In this document: one piece after another, positions 27,166 to 36,809 of the stretch
Position numbering within the stretch: position 1 is the stretch's first letter
Layout of the letters: the number at the start of each line of letters is the position of its first letter
DNA from: QWPN01 sp044238145
GTDB taxonomy: Bacteria; Planctomycetota; Planctomycetia; Pirellulales; UBA1268
Assembly (NCBI GenBank): GCA_044238145.1
Contig: JBIIDT010000005.1
Span: 7,001 to 71,000 of the forward strand
Length of the DNA stretch: 64,000 nucleotides
Direction: 5' to 3'
Notes under the pieces: generated by a model
Database searches by the model: none
What the model was told of the DNA's origin: nothing
Seen by the model: the letters and a program-made list of their open reading frames with translations, nothing else
Made by a program: the position numbers and the translations under genes

Positions 27166-28155
27166 TCAGGCGCCCGCCTCCGCGGGCAGCTGCATGCCGA
27201 ACTCGAGCCCCACGTCGCGGAGCTTCGCCTCGATCTCCTGCAGCGTCGTGTCGCCGAGGTTCCGCATCTCGAGCATCTCCTCGCGGCTGCGCGAGACGAG
27301 TTCACGGAGCGTGCCGATCCCCGCCTCCTCGAGGCAGTTGCTGGCCCGCAGCGACAGCCGCAGGTCGGAGACCAGCATGCCGAGCCGGCTCTCCAGCGGC
27401 GCCTCGACCGCGAACAGGGTCGCGGCGGCCGGCAGGTTCACGGCCGGGCCGGGGCGGGTGTAACCCACGAACGGATTGAGGTGCTTGCGGAGGATCTTGG
27501 CCGCCTCGACCAGCGCCATCTCCGGCGTCACGGTCCCGTTGGTCCAGATCTCGAGCGTCAGCTTGTCGTAGTTGGTCTTCTGGCCGACGCGGGTCTCCTC
27601 GACCTCGTACTTCACGCGGGTCACGGGACTGAAGACGGCGTCCACCGGGATGATGCCGATCTCCTGCGACTCCTGGCTGTGCTCACTGGACGGCACGTAG
27701 CCACGGCCGTTCTCCACGACCATCTCCAGCTCGAACGGCACGTCGTCGGTGAGGGTGGCGAGGACGAGGTCCTTGTTGACCACCTCCACCGCCTCGTCCG
27801 TCTGAATGTCGGCGCCGGTCACGGGCCCCTTGGTGCTCTTCTCCACGCGGATCACGCGGGTCGAGTCGCTGTGGTTCTTGACGATCAGGCTCTTCACGGC
27901 CAGCACGACCTCGGTGACGTCCTCGAGCACGCCCTTGATCGTGGTGAACTCGTGCAGCGCCCCGGCCAGCTTGATCTGGGTGACGGCGCTGCCCTCCAGG
28001 CTCGACAGCAGCACGCGGCGCAGGCTGTTGCCGACGGTCGTGCCGAAGCCGCGCTCGAATGGCTCCGCCACGAACTTCCCGTAGGTGGGCGTCAGGGTCT
28101 TTTGATCGACGGTGACCGAGCCCGGCAACTCGAGGCCACGCCAGCGGATATGCAT
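27166..28155 (-). CDS. rpoA: RNA polymerase alpha subunit
   Basis: A 329-residue alpha subunit that scaffolds RNA polymerase assembly. The N-terminal domain holds the dimerisation stretch FERGFGTTVGNSLRRVLLSS (~33-52). The C-terminal domain contains ELSLRASNCLEEAGI-type and NLGDTTLQEIEAKL sequences for DNA and activator contact. ATG 28155 has GGAGG 7 nt upstream. It is in the conventional alpha-operon position, between rpsD and rplQ. Confidence 0.97.
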   Translation of the reverse strand: MHIRWRGLELPGSVTVDQKTLTPTYGKFVAEPFERGFGTTVGNSLRRVLLSSLEGSAVTQIKLAGALHEFTTIKGVLEDVTEVVLAVKSLIVKNHSDSTRVIRVEKSTKGPVTGADIQTDEAVEVVNKDLVLATLTDDVPFELEMVVENGRGYVPSSEHSQESQEIGIIPVDAVFSPVTRVKYEVEETRVGQKTNYDKLTLEIWTNGTVTPEMALVEAAKILRKHLNPFVGYTRPGPAVNLPAAATLFAVEAPLESRLGMLVSDLRLSLRASNCLEEAGIGTLRELVSRSREEMLEMRNLGDTTLQEIEAKLRDVGLEFGMQLPAEAGA

Positions 28156-28239
28156 CAGGATTCCTCCGTACAGGGCCGGGGCGGACACGCCACACGGCCG
28201 ACTCTTTGGATCGAAACTCTAAAAGCCGTCACCCAGACT

Positions 28240-28866
28240 TTACTTGGAGCACAATTCGATGATCAGGTTGGCCTGCACCGGGATCGACACGTCGTCCGTT
28301 CCGGGCAGCCGGTCCACCCGCCCCTCGGGAATCGGGCTCTCGGACCGGGACAGGAAGTCGGGCACGTCGCGCCGGCTGTCGGCCAGGGCCGCATGCACCA
28401 ACTGCAGGCTCTTCGCCCGGTTCTTGATGCGGACCAGGTCGCCCGCCTTCACGAGGTAGCTGGGCACGTCGAGACGCCGGCCGTTCACCGTGACGTGGCC
28501 GTGCATCACCATCTGCCGGGCCGCGGACCGCGAGGCGGCGAAGCCGAGCCGGTGCACGACGTTGTCCAGCCGCCGCTCGAGCAGCGACATCAGCGTCTCG
28601 CCGGTGTTGCCCTTGCCGCGCTCGGCGCGGGCGAAGTAGGTGCGGAACTGCCGCTCCAGCACGCCGTAGTAGTGCTTGACCTTCTGCTTCTCGCGGAGGT
28701 GCAGCCCGTAGTCGGTCGGCTTGCCGCGCCGCTTCTGGACCATGCCCGGCGGCGTGGCCCGGCGCTCGAAGGCACACTTCGGCGTGTCGCAGCGGCTCCC
28801 CTTGAGGAACAGCTTCAGTCCATCGCGGCGGCAGAGCCGGCAGACCGGCCCGGTGATGCGTCCCAT
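28240..28866 (-). CDS. rpsD: 30S ribosomal protein uS4
   Basis: A 208-residue primary 16S-rRNA-binding protein that nucleates small-subunit assembly. It is the zinc-type (C+) form: Cys9, Cys12, Cys26 and Cys31 are present near the N-terminus. The S4 RNA-binding domain follows (ERRLDNVVHRLGFAASRSAARQMV). uS4 is the translational repressor of the alpha operon in E. coli; whether that holds here is unknown. Confidence 0.97.
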   Translation of the reverse strand: MGRITGPVCRLCRRDGLKLFLKGSRCDTPKCAFERRATPPGMVQKRRGKPTDYGLHLREKQKVKHYYGVLERQFRTYFARAERGKGNTGETLMSLLERRLDNVVHRLGFAASRSAARQMVMHGHVTVNGRRLDVPSYLVKAGDLVRIKNRAKSLQLVHAALADSRRDVPDFLSRSESPIPEGRVDRLPGTDDVSIPVQANLIIELCSK

Positions 28867-28914
28867 GATTCGTTCTCTCGCGTGTCTCGGTGGTGGTTCT
28901 CGGTGGCGGCCCGA

Positions 28915-29292
28915 CTAGACCCGTCGCTTCTTCGGGGGCCGGCAGCCGTTGTGGGGCAGCGGGGTGATGTCCTCGATGCTCTTGACGTTCATGCCGGCCG
29001 CCTGGAGGGCGGTGATCGCGCTCTCGCGGCCGCTGCCGGGGCCCTTCACCCGGACCTCGAGGTCCTTGACCCCGAACTTCGCGGCCTTCTCGGCGGCCTG
29101 CTGGGCGGCGCACTGGCCCGCGAAGGGCGTGCCCTTGCGACTCCCCTTGAAGCCGCACGTGCCGCCGCTGGCCCAGCACAGGGTGTCCCCCCGCGTGTCG
29201 GTGATCGTCACCGTGGTGTTGTTGAAGCTGGCGTGAATGAAGGCGATGCCCGCCGTCACCGTCTTCTTCTTGGTCTTCGCTACCTTCGACAT
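28915..29292 (-). CDS. rpsK: 30S ribosomal protein uS11
   Basis: A 125-residue platform protein of the small subunit. TAGIAFIHASFNNTTVTITD, GFKGSRKGTPFAGQ, VKGPGSGRESAI and the C-terminal THNGCRPPKKRRV-like end are diagnostic. Standard length. It lies between rpsM (55-nt gap) and rpsD (48-nt gap). Confidence 0.97.
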   Translation of the reverse strand: MSKVAKTKKKTVTAGIAFIHASFNNTTVTITDTRGDTLCWASGGTCGFKGSRKGTPFAGQCAAQQAAEKAAKFGVKDLEVRVKGPGSGRESAITALQAAGMNVKSIEDITPLPHNGCRPPKKRRV

Positions 29293-29347
29293 GATCTCGT
29301 TCCGAGTGGCTCCCGTTCTCGCGCCGGCACCGCGGCCGGCAGGCCCG

Positions 29348-29731
29348 TTACTTGAGGTCCTTCACGCCCTTCTTGCCGGCGACGGTCTTCTTCGGCCCCT
29401 TGCGGGTGCGGGCGTTGGTCCGCGTCCGCTGGCCGCGAACCGGAAGCCCGCGGCGGTGCCGCAGCCCCCGGTAACTGCCGATGTCCTTCAGCCGCGAGAT
29501 GTTCTGGGCGACCTGCCGCCGCAGCTGCCCCTCGACGGTGTAGTCCTTGTCGAGCAGCGCCGCGAGCCGGGCCAGTTCGTCCTCGTGCAGGTCGCGGGCC
29601 TTGCCGCGGGGATCGACGCCCGCCTTGTGGCACAGCTCACGGGCGACCCGCGCCCCGACGCCGTACAGGTACTGCAGCGAGAAGACGGTCTGCTTCTCGG
29701 AGGGGATGTCGACGCCCATCAAACGCGGCAT
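29348..29731 (-). CDS. rpsM: 30S ribosomal protein uS13
   Basis: A 127-residue head protein touching P-site tRNA and the inter-subunit bridge. It opens PRLMGVDIPSEKQTVFSLQYLYG and closes with GLPVRGQRTRTNARTRKGPKKTVAGKK, the basic tRNA-contacting tail. The start is ATG 29731, which places Pro-Arg at positions 2-3 as usual. It follows rpmJ by 142 nt. Confidence 0.97.
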   Translation of the reverse strand: MPRLMGVDIPSEKQTVFSLQYLYGVGARVARELCHKAGVDPRGKARDLHEDELARLAALLDKDYTVEGQLRRQVAQNISRLKDIGSYRGLRHRRGLPVRGQRTRTNARTRKGPKKTVAGKKGVKDLK

Positions 29732-29873
29732 GGCTGTTTTCTCTCTGACCGAAACGGACGATCGTGCTGCGGTGCCATCTCGAACCGGGCCGGACCGCCG
29801 ACCCGACACGGGCCGACATCGGCTCCGCGACCCGCGGCGGGCACCTGCCGCCTCGGACCGCCCTCGCCCCTCG

Positions 29874-29987
29874 TCACCCCTGCCGTTGCTTGTGACGGGG
29901 ATCCGCACAGACCACGAAGACGACGCCGCGGCGCCTGACGATCTTGCACTTTTCGCACATCCGGCGAACGCTGGCGCGAACCTTCAT
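29874..29987 (-). CDS. rpmJ: 50S ribosomal protein bL36
   Basis: A 37-residue protein, complete from ATG 29987 to TGA 29874. It is the zinc-binding form: Cys11, Cys14, Cys27 and His32 are in place (KVRASVRRMCEKCK, VVCADPRHKQRQG). It occupies the site just before rpsM, as in most bacteria, but no infA lies between it and map. The internal promoter at 30056-30084 lies just upstream. Confidence 0.95.
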   Translation of the reverse strand: MKVRASVRRMCEKCKIVRRRGVVFVVCADPRHKQRQG

Positions 29988-30055
29988 GGCGGACAAGCTC
30001 GTGGCGACAGACGGCCACGCCTTCATGGAAACGGGGGGAAACGGGCGAGCCACAA

Positions 30056-30084
30056 ACTATAAGATGCTCGCGGACCGGTCACAA
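30056..30084 (-). promoter_or_regulatory. Predicted internal promoter before rpmJ (alpha operon)
   Basis: Read on the minus strand, TTGTGA (30079-30084) and TATAGT (30056-30061) are exactly 17 nt apart, about 62 nt before the rpmJ start if transcription begins near 30049. The AT-rich box stands out in a 167-nt GC-rich gap between map and rpmJ. It would let rpmJ-rpsM-rpsK-rpsD-rpoA-rplQ be expressed apart from the S10 promoter. Confidence 0.55.
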
Positions 30085-30154
30085 GGGGGTGCCCGCGGTG
30101 CGGCAGGGCGGCTCGATTCGGCGGTTCCACCCCGTGAATCCCGGCCGGGCCGCG

Positions 30155-30964
30155 TCAGGCGGCGGAACCGGCTGCGCCCACGGTTTCCCCGGCTGCCGGA
30201 GGGGCGGTGAGCACGACCGGCCCCCCCTCGGTGATCGCCACCGTGTGCTCGAAGTGGGCGCTCGGCATGCCGTCCACCGTCGATTGCGTCCAGTGGTCGG
30301 GCAGGGCCCGCACCTTCTTCGTGCCCATGTTGACCATCGGCTCGATGGCGATGACCAGCCCGGGCTCGATCTCGAAGTCGTGGTTCTTGCGAAAGGCCGG
30401 AGTGCAGAAATTGGGCACCTGTGGGTCTTCGTGCATGCTCCGGCCGATGCCGTGACCGACGAAGTTCTCCACCACCGAAAAGCCGTGGTCGCGGACGAAC
30501 TTCGCCATCTCGGCGGCGACGTCGCTCCACCTGTTGCGGGTCTCGAGGAGCTTGATCGCCAGGGCGAGCACGCCGGAGGTGCAGTCGAGCAGTCGCTGCA
30601 CCTCCGGCGTCACCGCACCGACCGGGTGCGTGATCGCCGAATCCCCGCACCAACCGCCCACGCTGCAGCCGGTGTCGATGCTGATCACGTCCCCGGCCCG
30701 CAGCACGCGCGGGCCCGGGATGCCGTGGACCACCTCGTCGTTCACCGAGATGCAGCAGCAGGCCGGGAAGGGCACCTTGCCCGGCACGCCCTTGAACAGC
30801 GGCACGGCGCCGTGGCCCGTGAAGAACTGCTCGACGGCCGCGTCGATCTGCCCCGTGGTCACGCCCGGCTTGACCATCGAGGCGGCGAGCTGGTGCGCGC
30901 CCCAGACGACGAGGCCGGCGCGGCGCATGAGGGCGATCTCACGGGGGGAACGCAGGGTGACCAC
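30155..30964 (-). CDS. map: Type I methionine aminopeptidase
   Basis: A 269-residue metalloenzyme removing the initiator methionine from new proteins. The metal ligands are in order: Asp in SIDTGCSVGGWCGDSAIT (two Asp), His in VGHGIGRSMHEDP, Glu in IEPMVNMG and Glu in FEHTVAITE. The start is GTG 30964, because an in-frame TAA lies 16 codons upstream and no ATG intervenes. It sits after adk, as in the standard spc operon. Confidence 0.95.
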   Translation of the reverse strand: MVTLRSPREIALMRRAGLVVWGAHQLAASMVKPGVTTGQIDAAVEQFFTGHGAVPLFKGVPGKVPFPACCCISVNDEVVHGIPGPRVLRAGDVISIDTGCSVGGWCGDSAITHPVGAVTPEVQRLLDCTSGVLALAIKLLETRNRWSDVAAEMAKFVRDHGFSVVENFVGHGIGRSMHEDPQVPNFCTPAFRKNHDFEIEPGLVIAIEPMVNMGTKKVRALPDHWTQSTVDGMPSAHFEHTVAITEGGPVVLTAPPAAGETVGAAGSAA

Positions 30965-31039
30965 TTCGATCTCGCGCGGAACGGAAAGGGATGTCGTTGA
31001 GGATTATACCGGTGGGGTGGCACGCTGCACGGCGCCGCG

Positions 31040-31615
31040 TCACCGGCGGCGGGCGTGGCGGGCGAACTCGGCCACCGCCGCCTGGACGCGGGCGAAGATC
31101 TCGTCGGCCGTGCCCAGGCCGTCGATGCTGGCGAGCTTGCCCTGGCGTGCGTAGTAGTCGAGCAGCGGAGCCGTCTGGACCTCGAAGCTGGCGATCCGCT
31201 TGGCGAACACCTCCGGGTCGTCGTCCTCCCGCCGGCGGGCCAGCATTCGCCTCACCAGCTCGTCCCGGGGCACGGCCAGCTCGATGACCCCGTCGACGCT
31301 CATCGCCCGCCGCTCGAGCAGCTCGTCGAGCGTGGCGGCCTGCGGCAGCGTGCGCGGGAAGCCGTCGAGCAGGCAGCCGTCCCGGCAGTCGGCCGCCTCG
31401 AGCCGGCGGCTCACCAGGCCGACGATCAGCGGGTCCGGGACCAGCTGCCCCTGCGCCATGTACCGGGCCGCCTGCACGCCCTCCGGCGTGCCGGCCCGCA
31501 CGGCCGTGCGGAGCATCTCGCCGGTGGACAGGTGGGGCACGCGGAGCAGTTCCACGAGCCGCTGGCACTGCGTCCCCTTCCCGGCCCCCGGTGGTCCGAT
31601 GAGGATGATCCGCAT
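31040..31615 (-). CDS. adk: Adenylate kinase
   Basis: A 191-residue enzyme equilibrating ATP + AMP with 2 ADP. P-loop GPPGAGKGTQ (residues 7-16), STGEMLR for AMP binding, and LDGFPRTLPQA are present. The LID is the short form (RRREDDDPEVFAKRI) without a zinc knuckle. ATG 31615 directly precedes the beta strand RIILIGPP; an in-frame ATG at 31636 would add seven residues. It follows secY by 63 nt. Confidence 0.96.
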   Translation of the reverse strand: MRIILIGPPGAGKGTQCQRLVELLRVPHLSTGEMLRTAVRAGTPEGVQAARYMAQGQLVPDPLIVGLVSRRLEAADCRDGCLLDGFPRTLPQAATLDELLERRAMSVDGVIELAVPRDELVRRMLARRREDDDPEVFAKRIASFEVQTAPLLDYYARQGKLASIDGLGTADEIFARVQAAVAEFARHARRR

Positions 31616-31678
31616 GGAGTGTCCGCGGGCATGCATTGAGGGGATGCGCGCGGGCCTTCCGGGCGGCGCGACTGCGGA

Positions 31679-33040
<1,362 letters not shown>

Positions 33041-33099
33041 GGGAGGGGCTCCTGAAGCGACTCGGACGCGGCGGGCCGGCTGGCCGTCGGCCGCATACC

Positions 33100-33606
33100 C
33101 TACCCGCCGGCCGGCTTTTTCCGCGACGCCTTTTTCACCTTCCGGACCACCGGGGCCGGGCCGGGCAGTTCGGTGACGGTGCCCCCGGCCGCCGTGATCT
33201 TCTCACGGGCCTGGGCGCTGAAGTGATGCGCCGACACCCTGAGGGCGTGCTTCAGCTCCCCGTTGCCGAGGATCTTGATCTCGTCCCAGACGCCCTTGGC
33301 GAGGCCGGCGGCCCGCAGCGACTGCGGCGTCACCTCGCCGCCGGCGGCGAACGCCTCCTGCAGGGCACCCACGTTGACGGCCTTCACGGTCCGACCGTAG
33401 GCGTTGTGGAAACCCCGCTTGGGAATGCGGCGGATGAGGGGCGTGCCGCCCCCCTCGAAGATGCCGGCGGCGGCCCAGCCAGCGAGCTGGCCCTGGCCCT
33501 TGTTGCCCCGGCCCGCCGTGCGACCGCGGCCCGAGCCGGGTCCGCGGCCGACCCGCAGCCGCCGGGTGTTCTTGTGGATGCCCTTGTTGACGTCGTTGAG
33601 CTTCAT
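33100..33606 (-). CDS. rplO: 50S ribosomal protein uL15
   Basis: A 168-residue late-assembly protein of the large subunit. The N-terminal glycine-rich RNA-binding segment (RRLRVGRGPGSGRGRTAGRGNKGQ) and GGGTPLIRRIPKRGF are diagnostic. The C-terminus is lengthened by a short basic tail. It directly follows rpsE (19-nt gap), so rpmD, normally between them, is absent. Confidence 0.97.
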   Translation of the reverse strand: MKLNDVNKGIHKNTRRLRVGRGPGSGRGRTAGRGNKGQGQLAGWAAAGIFEGGGTPLIRRIPKRGFHNAYGRTVKAVNVGALQEAFAAGGEVTPQSLRAAGLAKGVWDEIKILGNGELKHALRVSAHHFSAQAREKITAAGGTVTELPGPAPVVRKVKKASRKKPAGG

Positions 33607-33625
33607 GGTTCGTTTCGGGTTGGTT

Positions 33626-34117
33626 TCAGGAGAGCGTCACGCCCCGCAGCCGCTCGACGTCGGCCCGGGTTCGCAACTGCTTGAGGGCCTCGAGCGCCGC
33701 CTTGACGAGGTTCACCGGGTTGGTGGAGCCGTGCGCCTTGGAGAGCACGTCGCGAATGCCGGCCGACTCGCAGACCGCCCGCACCGCGGCCCCGGCGATG
33801 ATGCCGGTGCCCGGGCTGGCCGGCAGGAGAACGACCTTGGCGGTCTCGTAGCGGCCCTCGACGCGATGCGGGATGGTGCCCGACTCGACCGGCACCTCGA
33901 TGAGGTTCTTCATGCCGTCCTTGATCGCCTTCTCGACGGCCGGCGGCACCTCGTTCGCCTTGGCATAGCCGCAGCCCACCTTGCCGCGGCCGTTGCCGAC
34001 CACGACGAGGCCCGCGAAACTGAACCGCCGGCCGCCCTTGACGACGGTCGCGCACCGCCGCACCTTCACGACCTTCTCCACGAATTCGCCGGTGCGTGTT
34101 TCCTTGCCAGTCGACAC
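33626..34117 (-). CDS. rpsE: 30S ribosomal protein uS5
   Basis: A 163-residue small-subunit protein important for decoding accuracy and mRNA unwinding. The double-stranded-RNA-binding-like N-domain (VVKGGRRFSFAGLVVVGNGRGKVG) and C-domain (PASPGTGIIAGAAVRAVCESAGI, KAHGSTNPVNLVKA) are both intact. The start is GTG 34117, with GGAGG 8-9 nt upstream; the nearby ATG is out of frame and too close. Confidence 0.97.
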   Translation of the reverse strand: MSTGKETRTGEFVEKVVKVRRCATVVKGGRRFSFAGLVVVGNGRGKVGCGYAKANEVPPAVEKAIKDGMKNLIEVPVESGTIPHRVEGRYETAKVVLLPASPGTGIIAGAAVRAVCESAGIRDVLSKAHGSTNPVNLVKAALEALKQLRTRADVERLRGVTLS

Positions 34118-34138
34118 GGGTCATGCCTCCAAAACGGT

Positions 34139-34507
34139 TCAGAACTCGAGCCCGGCGGCCCGCGCCGCGTCGGCGAGGGCGGCCACGCGGCCGTGATAGC
34201 GAAACTCGCCACGGTCGAAGCAGACCTGCGTGACGCCCGCCGCGCGGGCCCGCTCCGCCACCGCCCGGCCGATCGCCTCGGCGGCCTGCTTGTTGCCACC
34301 GAAGCCGATGTCCGAACGCAGCTGCTTGTCCATGGAACTCGCCGATGCCAGCGTGCGGCCCGAGGCGTCGTCGATCACCTGGGCGTAGATGTGCTTGTGG
34401 GTGCGGAACACCGACAGCCGCGGCCGGCCGGCCGTGCCCTTGATGTGCCGGCGCACCCGGTGCCGCCGCCGCAGCCGCTGCCGGAGAATCGCTCGCGAAT
34501 GATCCAT
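34139..34507 (-). CDS. rplR: 50S ribosomal protein uL18
   Basis: A 122-residue 5S-rRNA-binding protein of the central protuberance. The basic N-terminus (RQRLRRRHRVRRHIKGTAGRPRLSVFRTHKHIYAQVIDD) and the C-terminal FDRGEFRYHGRVAALADAAR are conserved. Length and position between rplF and rpsE are standard. Confidence 0.97.
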   Translation of the reverse strand: MDHSRAILRQRLRRRHRVRRHIKGTAGRPRLSVFRTHKHIYAQVIDDASGRTLASASSMDKQLRSDIGFGGNKQAAEAIGRAVAERARAAGVTQVCFDRGEFRYHGRVAALADAARAAGLEF

Positions 34508-34524
34508 GATTGAGTCCCTGCCTG

Positions 34525-35064
34525 TTACTTCGTGACGGCCTTGCCGGCCTTGCGACGCACCTGCTCGTTCTCGTAACGGATGCCCTTGCCCTTGTAGGGC
34601 TCCGGCTTCCGCAGCGCCCGCACCTCGGCCGCGAACTGCCCCACGAGCTGCTTGTCGATGCCCTTGACGTGGACGTGCGTCTGGTCCGGGCAGGTGACCG
34701 TGAGGCCCGCCGGGATCGGCACCTGCAGTTCGTTGGCGAAGCCGACGCGGAGTTGCAGCACGTTCTTCTGGATCGCAGCCAGGTAGCCGACGCCCACGAT
34801 CTCCAGCTTCTTCTCGTATCCCTTGGAGACGCCCTCGACCATGTTGGCCGCCAGGGCCCGCGTCAGACCGTGCACGGCGCGGGCCGTGCGGTTGTCACTC
34901 GACCGGACGACCCGGATCTGGGCGGCGTCGACCTCCACGGTCACCGCCGGATGCAGGGACTGCTCGAGCTTGCCGAGCGGTCCCTCCACCTTGAGGCGGC
35001 CGCCTTCGACGGCCGCCTTCACGCCCTTGGGGATCGAAACTGGTGATTTGCCGATACGCGACAT
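34525..35064 (-). CDS. rplF: 50S ribosomal protein uL6
   Basis: A 179-residue protein near the factor-binding site of the large subunit. MSRIGKSPVSIPKGV, the LEIVGVGYLAAIQ strand and the C-terminal EVRALRKPEPYKGKGIRYENE are diagnostic. The two related beta domains are complete. Confidence 0.97.
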   Translation of the reverse strand: MSRIGKSPVSIPKGVKAAVEGGRLKVEGPLGKLEQSLHPAVTVEVDAAQIRVVRSSDNRTARAVHGLTRALAANMVEGVSKGYEKKLEIVGVGYLAAIQKNVLQLRVGFANELQVPIPAGLTVTCPDQTHVHVKGIDKQLVGQFAAEVRALRKPEPYKGKGIRYENEQVRRKAGKAVTK

Positions 35065-35097
35065 GGCTCGCTGCCCTTCAGCCGGTGACGATTCCGA

Positions 35098-35493
35098 TTA
35101 CCACAACTCGCACAGCACTTCGCCGCCCAGCTTCCGCTGCCGGGCCTCGCGGTCGCTGACGACACCGCTCGACGTGGAGAGGATCGAGATCCCCAGGCCG
35201 CCGAGCACCGGCCGCAGCCGGACCGACCGGCTGTAGACCCGCCGTCCCGGCGAGCTGACCCGCCGGATGTTGCGGATGAGCCGCTCGCCGTTGGGTCCGT
35301 ACTTGAGGTCGAGCTGCAACTGCGGCACCGGGGCGGCTTCCACCTCCCGCCAGTCCCAGATGTAGCCCTCCCGCTTGAGCACTTCCGCCAGTCCACGCTT
35401 CACCTTGGAACTCGGCACCTCCACGGTGGCGCGTTCGACGCGCACCGCGTTGCGGATGCGGGTGAGCATGTCGGCGATGGGGTCGGTCATCAT
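35098..35493 (-). CDS. rpsH: 30S ribosomal protein uS8
   Basis: A 131-residue 16S rRNA central-domain binding protein. It opens TDPIADMLTRIRNA and carries RVSSPGRRVYS and GGLGISILSTSSGVVSDREAR, the conserved C-terminal RNA-binding surface. In E. coli uS8 represses the spc operon. The length is standard. Confidence 0.97.
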   Translation of the reverse strand: MMTDPIADMLTRIRNAVRVERATVEVPSSKVKRGLAEVLKREGYIWDWREVEAAPVPQLQLDLKYGPNGERLIRNIRRVSSPGRRVYSRSVRLRPVLGGLGISILSTSSGVVSDREARQRKLGGEVLCELW

Positions 35494-35538
35494 GTCTGGA
35501 GAACCCTCTCGTGATTTCCCGTTTCGTCGGATCCCGTC

Positions 35539-35724
35539 CTACCAGCTGGCCTTCTTCACGCCGGGGATGCAGCCCTGGTCGGCAAGCTTCCGAAAACAGA
35601 TGCGGCAGGTGCCGAACTTGCGATACACGGCCCGCGGCCGGCCACACAACATGCACCGCCGCACGGCCCGCGTGGAGAACTTCGGGGTCTTCTTCGCGGC
35701 GGCGATCTTCGATTTGCTTGCCAT
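35539..35724 (-). CDS. rpsN: 30S ribosomal protein uS14, zinc type
   Basis: A 61-residue uS14 of the short zinc-binding form: CMLCGR (Cys24, Cys27) and CRICFRKLA (Cys40, Cys43) give the four ligands, and the protein ends in GVKKASW as usual. Located between rplE and rpsH. Confidence 0.97.
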   Translation of the reverse strand: MASKSKIAAAKKTPKFSTRAVRRCMLCGRPRAVYRKFGTCRICFRKLADQGCIPGVKKASW

Positions 35725-35790
35725 GGATGATCCAGTCAGCCTGTTCGTTCTGCCCAGCGGGCCGGTGCCGGCGGCCCCGGTCCCGTGCCG

Positions 35791-36402
35791 CTACGCCGCG
35801 GCGTCTCCGTCTCCGTCCTTCTTCAACGGCAGCCCCATCGCGCGGAGGAACTGCCGGGCCTCGTCGTCCGAGCGGGCCGACGTGACCAGCGTGATGTGCA
35901 TGCCCTGCGGCCGCGTGAACTTGTCCGGGTTGATCTCCGGGAACACCATCTGCTCCGACAGGCCGAGGCTGTAGTTGCCGTGGCCGTCGAACGCAGTACT
36001 CGACAGGCCGCGGAAGTCGCGGACCCGCGGCAGTGCGACCGACACGAGGCGGTCGAGGAACTCGTACATCCGCCGGCCGCGGAGCGTCACCTTGCAGCCG
36101 ATCGGCAGATTCTCCCGGAGCTTGAAGCCCGAGACGGCCGCCTTGGACAGCGTGGCGACCGGCTTCTGCCCGGTGATCTGGGCCATGGCGCCGATCGCCT
36201 CCTCGAGGTACTTCTTCTCGGTGACCGCCACGCCCACGCCCATGTTGACCACGATCTTCTCCAGCCGCGGGATCGCGTGCGGGTTGTCGCGGCCGAGATC
36301 CTTGCCGAGCTGCGGCCGGACCGTGTCGTGGTAATGCGCCAGCATCCGCGGCACCCCTGCCGGGGCCGCTTCCGCGGCGGCTGCCTTCGTCTTCTTCGCC
36401 AT
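35791..36402 (-). CDS. rplE: 50S ribosomal protein uL5
   Basis: A 203-residue 5S-rRNA-binding protein. Conserved segments: PRLEKIVVNMGVGVA, ITGQKPVATLSKAAVSGFKLRE, GCKVTLRGRRMYEFLDRL, FRGLSSTAFDGHGNYSLG and PQGMHITLVTSA. An Ala-rich N-terminal leader of about 20 residues and an acidic Ala-rich tail make it slightly longer than the usual ~180. ATG 36402 is chosen as the first Met of MAKKTKAAA. Confidence 0.96.
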   Translation of the reverse strand: MAKKTKAAAAEAAPAGVPRMLAHYHDTVRPQLGKDLGRDNPHAIPRLEKIVVNMGVGVAVTEKKYLEEAIGAMAQITGQKPVATLSKAAVSGFKLRENLPIGCKVTLRGRRMYEFLDRLVSVALPRVRDFRGLSSTAFDGHGNYSLGLSEQMVFPEINPDKFTRPQGMHITLVTSARSDDEARQFLRAMGLPLKKDGDGDAAA

Positions 36403-36455
36403 CGCTCCGATCCTCAGATGTCTCGATTCGTGTTCCCGGTCGTCATCCCGCGGAC

Positions 36456-36809
36456 TCAGCCCTTCGCCGCCGCCCGCGGCCGCCGCAGCGTGCCCTGCTC
36501 CGCACCGCAGCCGCGGCAGAACCGCACCTTGCCGCCGTTCGCGTCGACCCTGGCGCCGAGCCGCACCGCCTTGCCGCACGCGCCGCAGACGAGCAGCACG
36601 TTCGACGCGTTGATCGGCATCTCCTTGCTCAGTCGGCCGCCCTGCGGATTCTTCTGACTGCGGCGGATGTGCCGGTAGACGCGGTTCACGCCCTCCACGA
36701 CCAGCCGCGAGCCGCCGTCCTTGCCCGGCTTGACCGAGAGGACCTTGGCACGAGTGCCCTTCGCGTTTCCGGTGCGGACCTCCACGAGGTCGCCAGCCTT
36801 GATCAACAT
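36456..36809 (-). CDS. rplX: 50S ribosomal protein uL24
   Basis: A 117-residue assembly-initiating protein. The KOW motif is at the N-terminus (IKAGDLVEVRTGNAKGTRAKVLSV). The C-terminal part carries two CxxC pairs (LVCGACGK and FCRGCG), a zinc-ribbon-like form found in many bacteria, and then a basic tail. Its start shares one base with the rplN stop (TGATG), indicating coupling. Confidence 0.96.
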   Translation of the reverse strand: MLIKAGDLVEVRTGNAKGTRAKVLSVKPGKDGGSRLVVEGVNRVYRHIRRSQKNPQGGRLSKEMPINASNVLLVCGACGKAVRLGARVDANGGKVRFCRGCGAEQGTLRRPRAAAKG

